This document shows positions 1 through 10,979 of a stretch of 64,000 bases of DNA, in pieces; position 1 is the first letter of the stretch, and each line of letters opens with the position of its first letter. The position numbers and the translations under genes are program-made. This DNA is from Heterohyrax brucei (lineage: Eukaryota > Chordata > Mammalia > Hyracoidea > Procaviidae): positions 26,881,431-26,945,430 of the forward strand of contig CM053146.1 of assembly GCA_028571685.1 (NCBI GenBank). Reading direction: 5' to 3'. Under the pieces are notes generated by a model. The model searched no databases, had not been told where the DNA came from, and saw only the letters and a program-made list of their open reading frames with translations.

Positions 1-918
1 TGTGAGATCTTTCCCTGGCTTTGTTATCAATGTTGTGTTGGCTTTGTAGAATGAATTTGGGAGTATTCCATCCCTTTCTATGCTGTGAAATAGCCTCAAT
101 AGTATCAGAGTCAATTCTTCTCTAAAAGCTTGGTAGAATTCTCCAGTGAAGCCATCGGGGCCAGGACCTTTTTTGGTTGGCAGTTTTTTGATGACTTTTT
201 GAATCTCTTCTGTTGTGATAGATTTATTCAGTTGATCTACTTCTCCTGTGATAATCTGGGTGGGTGATACAAATCTAGAAATTTGTCTATTTCCCTTGGG
301 TTTTTGAATGAGTATAGACTTTCGTAGTATTCTGTTGTGATACTTGTGATATCAGCTGGGTCTATTGCAATATCTCCCATCTCATTTCTTAATTAGGTTA
401 TTTGTATCTTCTGATGTTTTTCTTTTGTAAGTTTAGCCAGTGGTTTACCAGTTTTGTTGATCTTTTCAAAGAACCAGCTTTTGGTTTTGTTAATTTTTTC
501 AGTTGTTCTTCTATTCTCTAATTTATTTAGTTCTGCAGTTCTGCTCTAATCTTTATTATCTGTTTTGTTCTAGTGCCTGTGGAGTTTCTCTGTTGCTTTC
601 TTTCTACTTGTTCAATCTGTAGGGTTAATGTTTTAATTCGGGCCCTTTCTTCCTTCCAGATGTGTGCATTTATAGACATAAATTGACTTCTGAGTACTTT
701 CTTTGCTGTATCCCATAGATTCTGGGAGTATGTGTTTTGTTTCTCATTTGATTCCATGCATTTCTTTATTTCATCCTTGATTTCTTCTATAAGCCATGGC
801 TTTTTGAGCAAGGTGTTGTTCAGTTTCCATAAGTTCAACTTTCTACCTATGATTTTCCTGATACTGATTTCAACTTTTATGTCCTTATGGTCCAAGAAGA
901 TGTTTTGCTACTCACTTG
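1..918 (-). mobile_element. L1 ORF2 segment, inverted half of a split L1
   Basis: The minus strand encodes part of L1 ORF2. It starts at the C-terminal end of the endonuclease (residues DHKDIKVEIS near 905), passes through the linker (an open frame at 895-527 with KKPWLIEEIKDEIKK and HIWKEE), and reaches the start of the reverse transcriptase at the left edge. Stops and frameshifts break it. The endonuclease reads LDHK where other L1 copies have SDHK. It lies head to head with the sense L1 at 919-3266. That copy stops at the same point of ORF2 where this one begins, so the two are probably halves of one element. The rest of ORF2, the 3' UTR and the tail would lie left of the window. Confidence 0.9.
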
Positions 919-1309
919 ACAGTTCTCCACTTTTCAGCAGTTAAACAGTTCTCTGAACAGAAGTAAAGTTTACTTTTGGCATTGAAGTGTATTTGAATGG
1001 AGATCTGTCTGTTGAGAGGCCCAGCAGCTTTTCCCCCTACCCTTCACTAACCCACATCATATGGTTGGCTGACAGCCCCCAGTATCTCCATAAGAAGGGT
1101 GCCATCTTTGCCACCCAATAGACAGAGATTTCCACCCCAAAGAATCCACCTGGGGCCAATCATTAGAGTACATAGAGATGGTTGGCGAACAACTGTCCTC
1201 TTAGAACTATACTTTAGCTCCTGAAGAGGAAACACCAAAGAAATCAAACAGCATCTAGATGACATGCAATCAGCAGACCATAGTTAATCATTTAAAGAAG
1301 CAGTCCACC

Positions 1310-2190
1310 TTGATTCTAAAAAACTCTCAAAATAAAGAATCAAAAAACTTCCCAGATGAAGAATCCTTACTGAAATTATTGGTGGTTGAGTACAAAGGAA
1401 TTATACATAGAACCCTCCTAGATATTAAACAAAATGCAGCAGAACAAAATGAAAAATTAAGCAAGATATTCAAACTGATGGAACATCAAAAACTGAAATA
1501 CAGCAGATCAATAAAATTACAGAATTAGACAATTCAATTAAATGCCAAAAGAGCAGAATTGAGGAGATGGAAGTCAGACTTAGTGCCCTTGACGATAGAG
1601 CAAATGACACCAACATTTATGAGCATAAATCAGATAAAAGAAATAAGAAAAAAGAGAAAGCATTCAGAAACATGTGCAACTGTATTAAGAGGAATAATTT
1701 ACAATTGGAGAACATGAACAAGGAGGGATAGATGACAATACAGAGAGTATTACTGTAGAGTTGCTGACAGAAAACTTTCCTGAAATTATGCACAGAGAAT
1801 ATTGATATCTAAGGTGAGTGTTGAACACCACAAAAACCAGACCCCAAAAGAAAGACACAAAGACATACCATAATCAAGCTCAGTAAAATGAATGCTTTTA
1901 AAGGCAGCAAGGCTCAAAGCATAGCTAACATTCAGAGAGAAACCCTGTAGGCTTTTGTCTAACTTCTCTGCAGAAAAATGACATTGGTTAGAAAGCTGTG
2001 GGGTGACACATTCAAAGCCCTAAAAGAGAAAAACTTCCAACCAAGAATTATACATCCTGTAAAACTGTCTATCAAATATAACAGTGAAATTAAGATATTT
2101 GCTGGCAAAGAGAACCTACTTTTTAAAAACTAAACAAAAACTACAAGAAATACAGAAAGAAGTTCTTTGCTTAAAAAATAAATACAATTA
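1310..2190 (+). pseudogene. L1 ORF1 remnant
   Basis: Remnant of the L1 ORF1 RNA-binding protein, the nucleic-acid chaperone of the L1 ribonucleoprotein. The expected start codon is TTG here instead of ATG. The readable N-terminus contains NKESKNFPDEESLLKLL and QNAAEQNEKLSK, leading into the coiled coil. Downstream, the RNA-binding core is recognisable at the nucleotide level up to about 2190 but is broken by frameshifts and stops. Expected length is about 300 codons. It cannot be functional. Confidence 0.82.
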
Positions 2191-2604
2191 AGTGTATATT
2201 TAAGGACGCAATGTAACACACAGCATCCAGAATTCTACTCAGTTAGAGAAGTCACAAAACTCAAAGCCACAATATTAAAAGAAGAGAACCAGTAATCATA
2301 TCATGAAAACTATGACACCGTCACACTAAAAAGAGGGATATACCACAGTAGTTACAGTCTTTTCAGATGGAGAGCAAGTTAAAAAGATATGCAGAAGTTA
2401 GAAAGGGGTTTAAACTTAGAATATTAAGGAGGATCATATGGGCAGCTGCAAAGTAAAATAACAGTGCAACATATCAAAACAAGAAATGCAATACAGGAGT
2501 TTTAACACACAATGAACACTGAAAAGTCAACCCATAAAGAATGACCCTGAATAGAAAATTAAGAGCAACACAGAAAACACCAACACAGAAATAAATGCAA
2601 GAAA

Positions 2605-3266
2605 ATAACAGCACTAAGCACACATCTGTCAATAATTACCTGAATGTAAATAGACTAAATGCTTCAAAAAGGAGACAGTGAGTGACATCTTCGATCAAAA
2701 GACATAATCTGTCTACATGTTGCTTACAAGAAACACACCTTAGGCTTAAAGATATAAACAAACTGAAAATTAAAGGATAGGATAATATACACCAAGCTAA
2801 CAAAGTAGAAAGAAGAGTAGATGTGGCAATACTAATCTCAAATAAAATAGATTTTAATTTAAAATACAGCATCATGGACAAGGATGGTCACAATTTATCA
2901 CTGAGTGGTTTAATACACAAGCAGGCCTTAACAAGATTAAATAATTATGCACCAAATAACAGAGCACCTAAATATGTTGAATAAACACTGACAACACTGA
3001 AAAATGAAATATATCATTCCACAATAATAGTTGGAGACTTCAACACTTCCGTTTCGGAAATGGACAGATCATCCAGAAAAAAATCTCAGTAAAGACACAG
3101 AAGAACTTATTGAATCAACCAACTAGAACTTATTGACATATACAGATCTTTTCACCCATCAACAGATAAGTATACCTTCATCTCCAGAATAGACCATGTA
3201 TAAGGTCATAAAGCAATTCTCTACAAAATCCAAACCACTGATTTATTGCAAAGCATCTTTTCAGAC
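2605..3266 (+). pseudogene. L1 ORF2 endonuclease remnant
   Basis: Start of L1 ORF2, the APE-type endonuclease that nicks target DNA for target-primed reverse transcription. The start codon is ATA where other copies in this window have ATG. Recognisable parts are the second motif, here with the LQETHL segment near 2726, the VGDFNTS segment near 3035, and QSIFSD at the end. Stops occur from the 12th codon on. The frame ends inside the endonuclease at 3266, where the element is broken. Confidence 0.8.
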
Positions 3267-4178
3267 CTATTACACTTTGAAGCAGCAGATTTGTCTGATG
3301 CAATGTGCCCTTTAGTTTCTTGACTGCTGCTTCTATGTGTATTGATTGTGGACCCAAGTAAAATGAAATCCTTGACAACTTTAATCTTTTCTCCAGTTAT
3401 CATGATATTGTTTATAGGTCCAGTTGTGAGGATTTATGCTGTTTTATACTGAAGTGTAATTCCTACTGAAGGTGTGTGTGCTTTGATCATCATCCATAAA
3501 TGTGTAAAATCCTTTTCACTTTAAGCTGGCAAGGTTGTGTCATCTTCATAACACAGATTGTTAATAAGTCTCATCCCAACCCTTATGCCCAGTTCTTCTT
3601 CATATAGTGCAACTTTGAAGATTATTTGCACAACATACAGATTAAATGAGTATATCAAAAGGATACAAATCTGACACAATTTTCCTAACTATAAACCATG
3701 AAGCATCTCCATGCTCTGCTTAAACTACCACCTCTTGACCTATATTCAGGTTCTTCATGAACATAATTAAGTATTCTGAATTTCATTACCAGTCTTCACA
3801 ATGTTATTCATAATTTGTTATGGTGCACACAGCAGAATGTCTTTGTATCATCAAGAAAGCATAGTAAATATCTTTCTGATACTCTCTGCTTTCAGTCAAG
3901 ATCCATTTGACATCAGCAATGATACCCTTCATTCTGTGTACTCATCTGAACCCGGTTTGAATTTCTGGCAATTTCCTGTTGATGTATTGGGGCAACCTCT
4001 TTTAAATGATCTTCAGCAAAATTTTACTTGCTTGTGATAGTAATTATATCATTTAAGAATTTCTGAATTCGATTGGATCACTTTTCTTGGGACCAGGTAT
4101 AAATGTAGATGTCTTCCAGTAGATTTTTCAGGTAACTCTCTTCCAAATATCTTGGTGTGTATCATTGTTAGGTAGGCA
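3267..4178 (-). mobile_element. RTE (BovB-like) LINE fragment
   Basis: The plus strand reads as the reverse complement of the afrotherian RTE LINE. From left to right it covers the region after the reverse transcriptase (TTGATTGTGGACCCAAGTAA near 3345), the palm, and the upstream reverse transcriptase, ending near 4178. It matches the sense copies at 12545-15645 and 36930-39268 in the same order. The 3' end is missing because the twin-primed L1 abuts it at 3267. The missing part may lie left of the window. No long frame survives. Confidence 0.85.
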
Positions 4179-4265
4179 GTGGTATAGTCAGAATTGTGTT
4201 TGGTGTATGCTCAGAGTCAGAATAAAGTTAAAAGTGACAAGTCAGAAACCAGAGAGACTCAACTA

Positions 4266-4321
4266 CAGCAGCATTATCCAGTAGAAATATAATGAAAGCT
4301 ATAGAGGTAATTCAGAATTTT
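4266..4321 (+). mobile_element. MER33-like hAT DNA transposon, left part
   Basis: Begins CAGCAGCATTATCCAGTAG and continues AAATATAATG, matching the terminal sequence I know for MER33, a non-autonomous hAT-Charlie element. The same repeat resumes at 8424 after the L1 at 4322-8423. Recognised from memory of the family, not a search. Confidence 0.65.
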
Positions 4322-5982
4322 CAACTTGGTCATGATGGGTTATTTTTTTGATATGTTGTTGTGTTCTGTTGGCAAGAATTCTGTTGAAGAATTTTGCATC
4401 TAGATTCAAGAGTGATATCAGTCTGTAATTCCCCTTTTTTGGTTGGGTCTCTCTCTGGCTCTGGTATCACAGTTATGCCGGCTTCATAGAATGAGAGTAT
4501 TCCACCCATTTCTATACTGTGAAATAGTCTTAGTAGTATTGGAGATAACTCTTCTATAAAAGCATGGTAGAATTCTGTGGTGAAGCCATCTGGACTCGAG
4601 CTTTACTTGGTTGGCAGTTTGGGGATGACTTTTTCAATCTCTTCCACTGTGATAGGTTTATGAAGTTGTTCTGCTTCACCTTGCGATAATTTGGATAGGT
4701 GCTTTGAATCAAGGAATTTGTCCATTTCCTCTAGGTTTTCAAATTTGTTAGAATACAGTCTTTCATAGTATTCAGTTATGATTTTTTTATTTCTCTTGAA
4801 TCTGTTGTGACCACTCCCCTCTCATTTCTTATTTGGGTATTTGTTTCCTTTCCTGTTTTTCTTTAGTAAGTTTAGCCAATGGTTTGTCAGTTTTGTTGAT
4901 CTTTTCAAAAAACCACCTTTGGTCTTTTCAATTTTTTCAGTTGTTCTTCTGTTCTCTAATTTATTTAGTTCTGCTCTAATCTTTAAGATCTGTTTTCTTC
5001 TGGTGACTGAGGGGTTCCTCTGTTGTTCTCTCTCTACTTGTTCAAGCTATTGGGTCAGTTCTTTGGTTTGGTTTCTTTCTTCCTTCCAGATGTATGCATT
5101 TATGGAGATAAAGTGACCCCGAGCACTGCTTTAGCTGTATACCATAGATCCTAGTAGGAAGTGTCTTAATTCTCATTGGAATCCATAAATTTCTTTATTT
5201 TATCCTTGATTTCTTCTATAACCCATGGTTTTCTGAGCAAGGTGTTGTTCAGTTTCCATGAGTTCTACTTTCTATCTACATTTTTTCTGCTATTGATTTC
5301 AACTTTTATGGCTTTAGGATCTGGAAAGATGCTTTGCATTATTTCAACGGTATGGATTTTGTTGAGAACTGCTTTATGTTCTAACACATGGTGTATTCTG
5401 GAGAATGTTCCATGTACACTGGAGAAAAAGGTATAGTTGTCCACTGGTGGAGACAAAGTTCTGTATATGTCCATGAGGTCTATTTGGTTAATTGTGGCAA
5501 TAAGATCTTCTGTATCTTTATTGAGCTTTTTTGCTAGATGATCTGCCCAATATTGAGAGTGGAGTATTGAAGTCTCCTACTATTATTGTGGCGTGATCTA
5601 TCTCCTTTTTGAGTCTAGTCAGTGTTTCTTTGACATATTTAGGTGTTCCAATATTAGGTGCATAAATATTTAATATTGTTAAATCGTGCTTGTGTATTGA
5701 AACTTTCAGCAATAGTGTCCATCCTTGTCCACGATGGTGAGTATTACATTAAAATCGATTTTATCTGAGATTAAAATTGCCACACCCTGCTCTTCTTTGT
5801 GTATTGTAAGCTTTACTTTTTGGTTTGTTCCAGTCTCTAAGTCTAAGGTGAGTTTCTTGTAGGCAGTATATAGATGGGTCATGTCTTTTGATCCAAAATG
5901 TTACTCACTGTCTCTTTACTGGAGCATTGAGCCCATTCACATTCAATATAATCATTGATAGGTCTGTGTTCAGTTATGCCAT
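4322..5982 (-). pseudogene. L1 ORF2 remnant (endonuclease to early RT)
   Basis: ORF2 of the antisense L1. The ATG at 5982 is followed by a stop at codon 3. Endonuclease pieces are readable: ILNIYAPNIGTPKYVKETL and IIVGDFNTPLSIL within 5712-5518, and QSIFPDPKAIKVEINSRK near 5330-5265. In the last one the usual SDH is PDP, so the catalytic histidine is lost. The linker and the start of the reverse transcriptase follow to 4322, where the element ends. Several frameshifts and stops are present. Confidence 0.85.
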
Positions 5983-6378
5983 TGTGATATGTTTACTTTT
6001 GTGTTGACATTTTCTCTGTCGTTCTTATTATTCTGTTCTGTGACCTTTGTGAGTTGATTTTTCACCTTTTTCAGGGTCAGTTTTATTGTTGTTAAGACTC
6101 CTGTGATACATTTCTTAATATGGTATGTTGCATCTTTGTTGTGCTTTATGGCTGCCCCCGTGACCCCCCTTAATAAACTATATATAAACCCAATTTTGAC
6201 TGCTACTGGTCTTGCCAATTTCCTCTCCATCTGGAAGGGCTGTAGTTCATCCCTCTTTTTAATATGATGATATCATAGTTTACATGATATGATCACTAGA
6301 TCATTTCTTTCACTATTATAGCTTTGATTGTGTTTGGAGCCTTCCCTAAATGAGTAGGATCCTGGATAATGTTACCTT

Positions 6379-7291
6379 CTAAAATATAAAGTTAGTGGTT
6401 TGGTCTTCCAAGCCAAGAGTTTCTTTCACTAGTCTTGTAGTTTTGGTTTGATTTTTACAGTCTCTGAGTTTCTGTTTATCTGGAAATGTCTTAATTTCCT
6501 TTTCATATTTGAAAGACAGTTTTGCAAGATATATAATTCTTGGTTGGAAGTTCTTCTCCTTCAGGGCTTTGAATGTGTCATGCCATTGTCTCTGTGCCAG
6601 CATCATTTCTGCCAAGAAATCCTACAAAAGCCTACAAGGTTTCCCTTTGAATGTTAGCTTTGCTTTGAGTCTTGCTGCTTTTATGAGTTGCTGCTTATGT
6701 TTCATTTTGTTAAGCTTGATTATAATATGTCTTGGAGTCTTTCTATTGAGAGTTATAGTGAGTGGTGTTCGGCATGTATCTTGGATATCTATATTCTCTT
6801 CTTTCATAATTTCTGAGAACTTTTCTGTTGTCAGCAGCTCAGCAATAATACTCTCTGTGTTCTCCGGTGTCTTGGCATGTTTGTGAACTCCAATTAATCA
6901 AACATTGTTCTTCTTAGTGGAGTCACAAGTGCTTCTTAATGCTTCTTCATTTTTCTTCTTTCTTTTTTCTGATTTCTCCTCATAGATGCTGGAGTCAGTG
7001 GCTGTGTCTTCCAAATCAGAAAGTCTCTTTTCCATTTGTTCCATTCTGTTTTCTTGGCTTTGAATGGAAGTTTCTATGTCTTTGATTTTGTTCTTGATCT
7101 GTTGGATTTTTGAGTACTGATGATCTGTCTGATTGAGCAGCTTGTTTAATTTTTCGTTTTGCTCTGCTGCATTTTGCATAAAGTCTAGGAGGGCTCTATA
7201 TAAAATCCTTTTGTATTCACCTTCTGATAGTTTCAGAAAAGCTTCTTTGGGAAGTTATGGGGTGGTTTTTGGGGGGCCCTTCTGATGCCAT
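6379..7291 (-). pseudogene. L1 ORF1 remnant
   Basis: About 304 codons from the ATG at 7291 to the stop at 6379, close to full ORF1 length. It includes the N-terminal segment and the coiled coil (QNAAEQNEKLNKLL to QENRMEQMEKRLSDLEDTA, 7179-6950). The RNA-binding core contains IMKEENIDIQD and RKTPRHIIIKLNKMKHKQQ (6807-6622). The C-terminal domain contains RIIYLAKLSFKYEKEIKTF (6615-6379). At least two frameshifts (about 7250 and 6900) and a stop at about 6622 separate these pieces. It is the best preserved ORF1 in the window. Confidence 0.85.
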
Positions 7292-8423
7292 GCATGATTG
7301 CCAGGTTACCATTTTCTCCAACATTTGTTGCTTTTTAGGCTTCATGTGGCTTGGCGGTGGGTCAATAGAGGCTGGGAGAGATGCTGTGAAGATTGGCCAC
7401 AGTAGTTTCTCTAGGCCATCTTAAAATGAGAAGTAAGAAGTATTTGACAATTTCCAAAGTCAGTCAGGTTTTCAGTTGTATACATCCCTCTTCCCAGCTG
7501 GCAAAGTAAGCACCTCTGTATTGAATTCAAGATGTCATAAACCAGCTCAAAATACAGAAAGTCTACTGGCCTGCTGACCTCTGCTGTCGGGCCCCAGCTG
7601 TAGGCCATAATGTGTAGAATTCTGCTTTTCTGCTGGAAAAGTGGTCTCTTCTGGGTAGGAACTGCCTCCCAGCCCAGGATTTAGGTCCAGCTGAGGTTTC
7701 TGCATTCATGACTCTGCCTCCCAGCAAAACAAGATGGCATCCCACACGAGCTTGCCAGATGGCCAGGACCAGGCTCCCAGTGGAAAGAGGACAAGAGTAC
7801 CACAATGCCCAAAGTCCACAGCCTCTCCCACTGGACCCCAGCCCCAGGCAGCACTGTGCAAAACAGTGCCTCCCATATGAAAAAGCACTTTCCCCCCAGC
7901 AGGTGCCACCTTCCAGACTAGGAACCAAGTCCGGCCAGGGACTCTGCCTGGGCTTCTCCATTTTCCAGTGGATCAAGATGGCGTCCCACTCAAGCACATC
8001 TGTAAGGCTACCACATGGTGGAGGCAGAAAGATAGGCCAGGGGAGCTGAGGTGTATACAGTCCAAAGCCAGGCTCTCAGCACCTGGCAATTACACTTGCT
8101 GGTCCCACCATTGGTGTGTCTGAAACCAGCAGCTAGTCAAGTGCCATCTCTACCTGCTGGCCAAGACAGAGGAAAAAAAAATCAAACTGGTGAGTTTGAT
8201 TTTTCTGTCTGTGCAAGCCTCTACTTGCCAAGAGTGGGGTGAGTGAAAGATGGAAGTTTTGCATTCAGTGGTATGAAGTCCATATTAACAGCCCTATGCT
8301 GCATCCTAGGGCTCACTAGGTATTCAGAAGGCTCTGTTTAATTATCATTTCAAGTTTTGGTTTTGGTTTCCAGAGGGATTTAGGGAGATGTGTGTTTAGT
8401 CTGCCATCTTGACTCTGCCCTCC
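7292..8423 (-). promoter_or_regulatory. L1 5' UTR with tandem units
   Basis: The 5' UTR of the antisense L1, which in L1 elements carries the internal promoter. It is GC-richer than the surroundings. Part of it is tandemly repeated with a period of roughly 240-245 bp. AAGATGGCATCCCAC at 7731 recurs as AAGATGGCGTCCCAC at 7975, and GACTCTGCCT at 7710 recurs at 7941. The 5' terminus also carries CAAGATGGC. CCATCTT/AAGATGG is the core of known YY1 sites in human L1; use by YY1 here is inference. Confidence 0.65.
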
Positions 8424-8665
8424 AAATTTTTCTATTAGCTACATTAAAAAAGGAAAATGAAAGGTAAAATTTGCTTTAGTAATACATTTAATATAATACA
8501 TTTTAAAAGTTATCATTAGAGCATAACATTATTAAGGAGACTTTTTTTTTAATGCTAGGTCTCCAAGTCTGGCATGTACTTTATGATTCTAGTTAGTCAC
8601 AACTGTGACAAGGTAGGTTTCAAGTGCTCAATACCTTTCACAGTATTAGACAGTGAGAACTTGCT
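8424..8665 (+). mobile_element. MER33-like DNA transposon, right part
   Basis: Continuation of the element begun at 4266, interrupted by the antisense L1. Recognisable pieces are TCTATTAGCTACATTAAAAA near 8431, CAAGTGCTCAATA near 8618 and the degraded right end near 8650 (AGTATTAGACAGTG). It is diverged. Confidence 0.6.
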
Positions 8666-9607
8666 ATAATATTCCAGTGGAAAGAAGATTGCAGCTCCAC
8701 CAGAAAATCAGCACCCAGACTGAGGGGAAAAGGGGATACACTACATGAAATTGATGGGTCTTGATGATTTACTGGCAGTCCTGGGTGAGTGGGAAGGAAA
8801 AATCAAAGCAATTTCCTCATTTGTTGACTTACAATAAGTCTTATGAAAAAGCAAAGGGATAATAAGTAGAGAAATACAATGTGTCCCCTGAGACAAAAAC
8901 ATACTAGGTATTCTATAAGCAAATATTTTATTCTATAGGGGGTAAAAATCATTGATAAAAACAGAGGATATATGGAAAACAGAATTATTTTACTAGTAGT
9001 TTAGGAAATTACTGCTCAACACAACACAGTTTCATATTTCTGCAGTTGTTACCTAAAGATCATTTTTCATTCACATAAGTTATTACTTTTGGAATACATG
9101 CTTGTTCCCTTAGAGAGCTTTATGACTGCAATTTTGTTTCAAGATGGCAGACTGATATATAAATCTTCAAATTAATAGTGTATATTGATTTGGTTTTATG
9201 TAGCAAATTTCATCAACGAAAGTCTAGTCCCATAAGTTCAGTGCAATAAAATCAAATAAAATACAAAGTAAGTAGAATAGAGAATTTTCTTTATTTACCA
9301 AATTTTTATACAAATAACAAGAGTATTCTACAGTTCTTTGCTAGCTATGCCCTCTTCCATAAGGAATTTTTGTGAACATGTGATAGTAATATTTTTTACA
9401 GCAACTTGTAAAAAAAATTAGTATAGCACATTTAAAAACATACCTCAGGAGCTGGCAGGAGGCATAGTTGGCAATAAAATGTAGAACATGCGTGTTATTT
9501 ATGTGAAAATACAATAATAAATTTTACTTCATGGTTTTTTTTTTTCCAATTTATGCATTTTCATGAAGCTACTTATGAAATAATGACAGAGAATGACTGA
9601 TGGGAAA
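8666..9607. other. Unassigned AT-rich sequence
   Basis: No repeat, open frame or RNA gene is recognised. The sequence is AT-rich with short A and T runs, including T12-13 near 9535. It is probably old decayed sequence. Confidence 0.5.
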
Positions 9608-9815
9608 AATTAGTATAGTATAAAGAGCTGTGGTATCAGAGAATGATAGACTCAATTTTTAGCACCAACACATTTTACCTGGGTGGTTTTAGATGAATTA
9701 GGTCCTCTGTACCTCAGGTTTTCCATGTGGAAAATGGTTATGTGCTACATATTCTGAGTATCTTTGTATAAACATATGTAAAACGTGTTAACACATGTAT
9801 AAGTTTAACAAATAT
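9608..9815 (+). repeat. MIR SINE
   Basis: Diverged MIR in sense. It has a tRNA-like head (AAGAGCTGTGGTATCAGAGA), the core with ACCTGGGTGG and GTACCTCAGGTTTTCCATGTGG followed by AAAATGG, and a tail with AACATATGTAAAACG. The order and spacing follow the MIR consensus. Confidence 0.72.
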
Positions 9816-9819
9816 TAAA

Positions 9820-10548
9820 ATGTCTCATGTTCTTTGGACATGATATCAGGAGGGATAAGCCCCTCCAGAAGAACATCATGCTTGATGTCATGGATTGAAT
9901 TATGTACCCCCCAAAATATGTGTATCAATTGGCTGGACCATAATTCTCACTATTATGTAATTTTCCTATCTGCTATAAATTCTGCCTGAATGACGTTAAT
10001 GAGGGGTGTGGGTAACAGTTGTGTTAGTGAGGCAGGACTTCATCTATAAGTTTGGATTATGTCTTGAGGAAATCTCTTTTGAGATTTAAAAGAGAGAACC
10101 GAGCAGAAAGATAGGAGGGCCTCATACCAGCAAGACAGCAGTACCAAGAGCAGAGCATGTCCTTTGGACCTTGGGTCCCTGAGAGGACAAACTCCTAGTC
10201 TTTCAGAAGATTAATAGGAAGGTTGACAGCCTTCCCCTGTAGCTGACACCCTGAACTTTGACTTTTAGCCTACTTTATTGTGAGGAAATTAATTTGGCTT
10301 TGTTAAAGCCATCCTCTTGTGGTATTTCTGTTATAGGAGCACTAGGTAGCTGAGACACTTGGAAAAGTTGAGGGTCAGTTAAAAAGAGGAGGACTGTCAA
10401 AAAGACAGATTGACACAGTAGTTGCAAAAATAAGCTCAGACATAGCAACAATCATGAGGATGGCGCAGAAGTGGACAGTGCTGTGTTCTGTTGTACACAT
10501 TTTGGCTATGATACAGAACGAACTTGATGGCACCTAACAACAACATAT
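9820..10548 (+). mobile_element. RTE LINE 3' end, split by a solo LTR
   Basis: Non-coding 3' end of an RTE copy in sense. The upstream part runs 9820-9885 (GGACATGATATCAGGAGGG to GAACATCATGCTTGA). The downstream part runs 10357-10548 (GAGGGTCAGTTAAAAAGAGG, AGATTGACACAGTAG, GTTCTGTTGTACACA). It ends in GATGGCACCTAACAACAACA, the AAC-rich tail typical of this RTE. Removing the LTR restores one continuous RTE sequence. The copy is strongly 5' truncated, as is usual for LINEs. Confidence 0.85.
9886..10356 (+). mobile_element. Solo LTR, MaLR/MLT1-like
   Basis: A 471-bp segment starting TGTCATGGATTGAATTATG and ending AGCTGAGACA. It has the MLT1-type start (TG...GATTGAATT.TGT.CCCCC) and end (TATTTCTGTTATAGGAGCAC). 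The 5 bases before it are CTTGA and the 5 after it CTTGG, a 5-bp target duplication with one mismatch, as expected for ERVL/MaLR. It is a lone LTR with no internal region, presumably left by LTR-LTR recombination. Related copies lie at 29069-29592 and 31114-31203. Confidence 0.75.
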
Positions 10549-10799
10549 TAACAAACAGAAAGCATTACTGTAGATTTCAACTCACTGTGACAGAGTATTG
10601 CATTTTTATTCAAACAGTGCATGGGTTATACTATTGTTCCCAACTGTGGCTCCCACAGCAGGCATTATTATAAGAACACTGTGCTACTTTTTTTTTAAAA
10701 AAAACATGTTGCTAAATAGAATAGTATCCATAAGAAAACATCTTAAGGAGGGGAGGTAACAACGGATGGTAAAAAAGATAACATGCACATTATTTGCGT

Positions 10800-10935
10800 A
10801 AAAATAGAGTAGAACTGTCCCTACAGGGCTTCCAAGGGTGTTATCTTTACAGAAGCAGAGTGCAACATCATCTTCCACAGAGCAGCTGCAGATTCCAACT
10901 GCTGACCTGTCAGTGAGCAGCTGAGTTCTTATTAC
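10800..10935 (-). repeat. AfroSINE, long variant, antisense
   Basis: Antisense AfroSINE. The segments GTAGAACTGTCCCTACAGGG and CTTCCAAGGGTG, then TATCTTTACAGAAGCAG, belong to the longer variant that has an extra block between the middle and the head. The head is decayed (GGGCAACCAGG). Confidence 0.7.
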
Positions 10936-10979
10936 TACTGGGCAACCAGGTCTTCTTATCTAACGTAATAACGAGAAAT

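Larger units (their letters stand above)
919..3266 (+). mobile_element. L1 5' half (5' UTR, ORF1, start of ORF2)
   Basis: Sense L1 with part of the 5' UTR (919-1309), ORF1 (1310-2190), inter-ORF spacer and the endonuclease part of ORF2 (2605-3266). It begins inside the 5' UTR at a point matched by the L1 5' UTR at 24356, so it is 5' truncated. It ends abruptly at the endonuclease motif QSIFSD and abuts an antisense RTE. Many stops show it is old. With 1-918 it forms the inverted-half layout expected of twin priming. Confidence 0.88.
4322..8423 (-). mobile_element. L1, 5' end intact, 3' end missing, antisense
   Basis: Antisense L1 of about 4.1 kb. In L1 sense it holds the complete 5' end (8423, starting GGAGGGCAGAGTCAAGATGG), a tandem-unit 5' UTR (to 7292), ORF1 (7291-6379), the spacer and the first part of ORF2 (5982-4322). 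It stops inside the reverse transcriptase at HHDQV, with no 3' UTR and no A tail. Both flanks are MER33-like sequence that joins up if the L1 is removed. GAATTTT (left) and AAATTTT (right) look like an imperfect 7-bp target duplication. A 5'-complete, 3'-truncated L1 is unusual; most L1 copies are truncated at the 5' end. Confidence 0.88.

Noticed and set aside
7563-8049. Overlapping open frames on both strands in a GC-richer region, a possible exon or CpG island
   Set aside because: The region is the tandem-unit L1 5' UTR of the antisense L1; lack of stops follows from GC content.
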